NCBI GenBank assembly: GCA_964346295.1
Contig: CAYFUG010000006.1
Location: forward strand, 1-54,846
Length of the DNA stretch: 54,846 bases
Reading direction: 5' to 3'
Origin: CAYFUG01 sp964346295
GTDB taxonomy: Bacteria; Patescibacteriota; Minisyncoccia; Moranbacterales; DUUL01
The translations under genes and the position numbers were made by a program. Below are positions 53,417 to 54,846 of the stretch, one piece after another. The notes under the pieces were generated by a model, which worked only from the letters and a program-made list of their open reading frames with translations, was not told where the DNA came from and made no database searches. Within the stretch, counting starts at the first letter, position 1. Every line of letters begins with the position of its first letter.

Positions 53417-53842
53417 ATGAAAAAGCTTAAAAAAAGCTTAGCAGAATATTTTTTGCGGCCGATATGGCGGGATTTTTTAGAGAAGATGCTCTTAAGTTTG
53501 GGGGTGGCTTATTTGATTTTATTTAGCCTGGAAACCATTCTTCCGGAATTAATAATCAAGGCAATTAATATTAATTTTATTCTAGGAATTATCTTATTAG
53601 ATTTAGCTTTGTTAGTGTTTTTTTACCAGAAGATTCCCCTTGAAAAAGATTGGTTACTAGGGAAAACTTTCGGAGTTAAGAGTTTGGCAACTTCTTTAGT
53701 AGGGATGTTTTTGGTGACGCTATTTTTTAGTTTGTATAAGGTTTCTTTAGTAGAAAGCTTGATCTATATAATTTTAGTAGCAGGGGCTTTTTTCTCTTTA
53801 TTAAAGGAATTTTCCCCTGAAAAAAATCCAGATAGACAGTAA
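53417..53842 (+). CDS. Small membrane protein of unknown function
   Basis: A 141-residue protein with four likely membrane helices (about 24-44, 52-70, 90-107, 112-130), a basic N-terminus (KKLKKSL) and a polar C-terminus. I do not recognise the family. The positive-inside pattern suggests both ends face the cytoplasm. It lies 93 nt after recR and ends just before the perfect inverted repeat at 53850. Confidence 0.6.
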   Translation: MKKLKKSLAEYFLRPIWRDFLEKMLLSLGVAYLILFSLETILPELIIKAININFILGIILLDLALLVFFYQKIPLEKDWLLGKTFGVKSLATSLVGMFLVTLFFSLYKVSLVESLIYIILVAGAFFSLLKEFSPEKNPDRQ

Positions 53843-53849
53843 ACTAAAG

Positions 53850-53899
53850 GTATATTTTAAAAACTTTGTTAAATACTATTGACAAAGTTTTTAAAATAT
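53850..53899. terminator. Perfect 19-bp inverted repeat, probable bidirectional terminator
   Basis: TATATTTTAAAAACTTTGT (53850-53868) and its exact complement (53881-53899) enclose a 12-nt loop. It lies 7 nt after the membrane protein gene. A/T-rich ends on both sides would give a T tract in either direction. A TTGACA (53878-53883) overlaps the right arm, so an operator role is also possible. Confidence 0.6.
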
Positions 53900-53977
53900 A
53901 TTAAGCTGCTTGTGAAGTTAGTCAATGGTTATTTGGCGATTTCTGAGCAGTTTTTTGATAGGCAAGAGTGAAGAATT

Positions 53978-54071
53978 AAAAGGCACTATTGTGCCAATGA
54001 TAAATTTTCGTTGAGGATCCATTCCCTCCTTAGTCCTTGGCGAAAGTATCATTGGCTCAATAGTGCCTTTT
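53978..54071. mobile_element. 94-bp hairpin element
   Basis: The ends are 25-bp inverted repeats with one mismatch (53978-54002 and 54047-54071, beginning AAAAGGCACTATTG). TTTCG/CGAAA continues the stem inside. It has no coding capacity and sits between the membrane protein gene and pth. Confidence 0.6.
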
Positions 54072-54116
54072 GCTTGGTAGCATCGTTAAGGTCAGGTAGT
54101 GTAAACCAGAAAGATT

Positions 54117-54710
54117 TTAACTATGCTTATTTTTGGCAGTTTCAACTCCTTCGGTCAGGTAGGATTCGAGAGCTTCCAGGCAGAGAGGAAATATTTCTGT
54201 TTGAAGTTTGCCCTTTTCTGGAGCGGAAAATTTCCCTAAGACAAAGTTGCTGGTGTCTGGGCGAAGAGTATGATTTAGCAACTCCGGATCGCTAATTCCA
54301 ATTCGAAGCCGGGTGAATGCTTGGGTCCCTAAGTGCTTAAGGATAGACTTAATGCCATTGTGACCAGCGGGACCAGAATCATAAGAAAAACGGATCTTCC
54401 CCAAAGGAAGGTCTTTTTCGTCGTGGACAATCAAGAGCTTTTCGGGATCTAGCTGATAGTAGTCCAAAAGCGCTCGAACGGCTTGCCCAGATAGATTCAT
54501 GAAAGTTTGAGGTTGAGCTAGAGTCAGGTTTTGATTTTGCCAAGTGACCTTAGTTATAGCGCTTTTGAATTTACTTTGCTGGCTGAATTTCTCCTGCGGG
54601 AATTCTTTTTCTAAAAAATAATTCAAAAAAGCAAATCCGACATTGTGGCGGGTGTTTTGGTATTGAAGGCCGGGATTACCCAGGCCGACGATGAGATGAG
54701 TTGGTTTCAT
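54117..54710 (-). CDS. pth: Peptidyl-tRNA hydrolase
   Basis: Frees tRNA from prematurely released peptidyl-tRNA. Family motifs are GLGNPG (9-14, Asn12), the catalytic His22 in TRHNVGF, QTFMNLSG with its conserved Asn, HDEKDLPLGKIR with the conserved acidic pair, and GPAGHNGIKS. The length of 197 is normal. The gene is on the minus strand, convergent with the recR and membrane protein side. Its upstream region (54711-54846) ends in the window-terminal repeat. Confidence 0.97.
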   Translation of the reverse strand: MKPTHLIVGLGNPGLQYQNTRHNVGFAFLNYFLEKEFPQEKFSQQSKFKSAITKVTWQNQNLTLAQPQTFMNLSGQAVRALLDYYQLDPEKLLIVHDEKDLPLGKIRFSYDSGPAGHNGIKSILKHLGTQAFTRLRIGISDPELLNHTLRPDTSNFVLGKFSAPEKGKLQTEIFPLCLEALESYLTEGVETAKNKHS

Positions 54711-54792
54711 GAGCTAGGTTTTCTGATTGAGTGCAAAACAAGATTTGTCCTTAAAGTGTATTCTAGCAAAAGTTCTGATTTAAGCAAAATTC

Positions 54793-54846
54793 GCGAAGTA
54801 AATCATCCAAAATCTAACCCAAGTCCTAGTCGGTAAATCATTTAAA
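54793..54846. repeat. Right copy of the window-terminal inverted repeat
   Basis: Exact reverse complement of 2-55. Identity breaks at 54792/54793. Confidence 0.9.

Noticed and set aside
54011..54295. 94-codon plus-strand frame
   Set aside because: It begins inside the 94-bp hairpin element and continues antisense to pth; no ribosome site or motif.
1..54846. Linear plasmid, phage or Borg-like element suggested by terminal inverted repeats
   Set aside because: The genes include rpoB, rpoC, aspS, pyrG, recR and pth with no replication or virion genes, and the repeats are only 54 bp. A contig break at a repeat fits better.

Overview
The window looks like one contig of a bacterial chromosome that uses the standard code (TGA is a normal stop, for example after rpoB and pyrG). 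Its DNA is AT-leaning and gene-dense, with small spacers, few strong Shine-Dalgarno sites and clear sigma70-type promoters. The lineage is most likely Patescibacteria (Candidate Phyla Radiation). This is an inference from a very short TsaB-like protein, RpoB and RpoC without the large proteobacterial insertions, large low-complexity surface proteins, a stand-alone pilus ATPase and many lineage-specific hypotheticals. No rRNA or ribosomal protein gene is present to settle it. The first and last 54 bases are perfect inverted copies of one another, which most likely marks an assembly junction at a repeat.

Layout, left to right. 0.1-2.5 kb: D-Ala-D-Ala carboxypeptidase and an alpha/beta hydrolase. 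2.6-10.8 kb: a same-strand cluster of a 1314-residue protein of unknown function, a small unknown protein, the ClpB disaggregase and a phosphotransferase, ending against a convergent dprA. 12-14.5 kb: tRNA-Glu(CUC) with a duplicated 3' end nearby, a small unknown gene, a PfkB sugar kinase and a minimal TsaB-like protein. 14.6-18.5 kb: a 1280-residue secreted glycine-rich surface protein. 18.5-27.5 kb: rpoB with a long leader, a membrane protein gene, rpoC and a strong terminator. 27.5-33.5 kb: P-type cation ATPase, tsaE, a C39-like cysteine peptidase domain protein, phosphomannomutase/phosphoglucomutase and a DUF2007 protein. 33.6-37 kb: a pilus-type ATPase carrying two complete motor modules in one chain. 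37.4-43.7 kb: class II aldolase, then a 2.1-kb tandem duplication giving two secreted proteins with the same front and different tails. 44-54.8 kb: a PIN-toxin remnant, pyrG, mutM with palindromic repeats inserted in frame, two unknown or DUF genes, aspS, a half-size UvrA-like ATPase, recR, a small membrane protein and pth.

Most genes are housekeeping: transcription, translation quality, t6A tRNA modification (TsaB-like, TsaE), DNA repair and uptake (DprA, RecR, MutM, UvrA-like), CTP synthesis, sugar phosphate metabolism and wall remodelling. The surface and envelope functions (two secreted paralogues, the glycine-rich protein, the pilus ATPase, DprA) fit a small host-associated cell that contacts other cells and takes up DNA.

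The most unusual items are the double-motor pilus ATPase, the tandem secreted proteins with swapped tails and an internal signal-peptide-like segment, the zinc-finger-less half-size UvrA relative, and the palindromic repeats translated inside MutM. Several families of short palindromic intergenic elements are also present. All functional calls come from reading motifs by eye; no database search was run.
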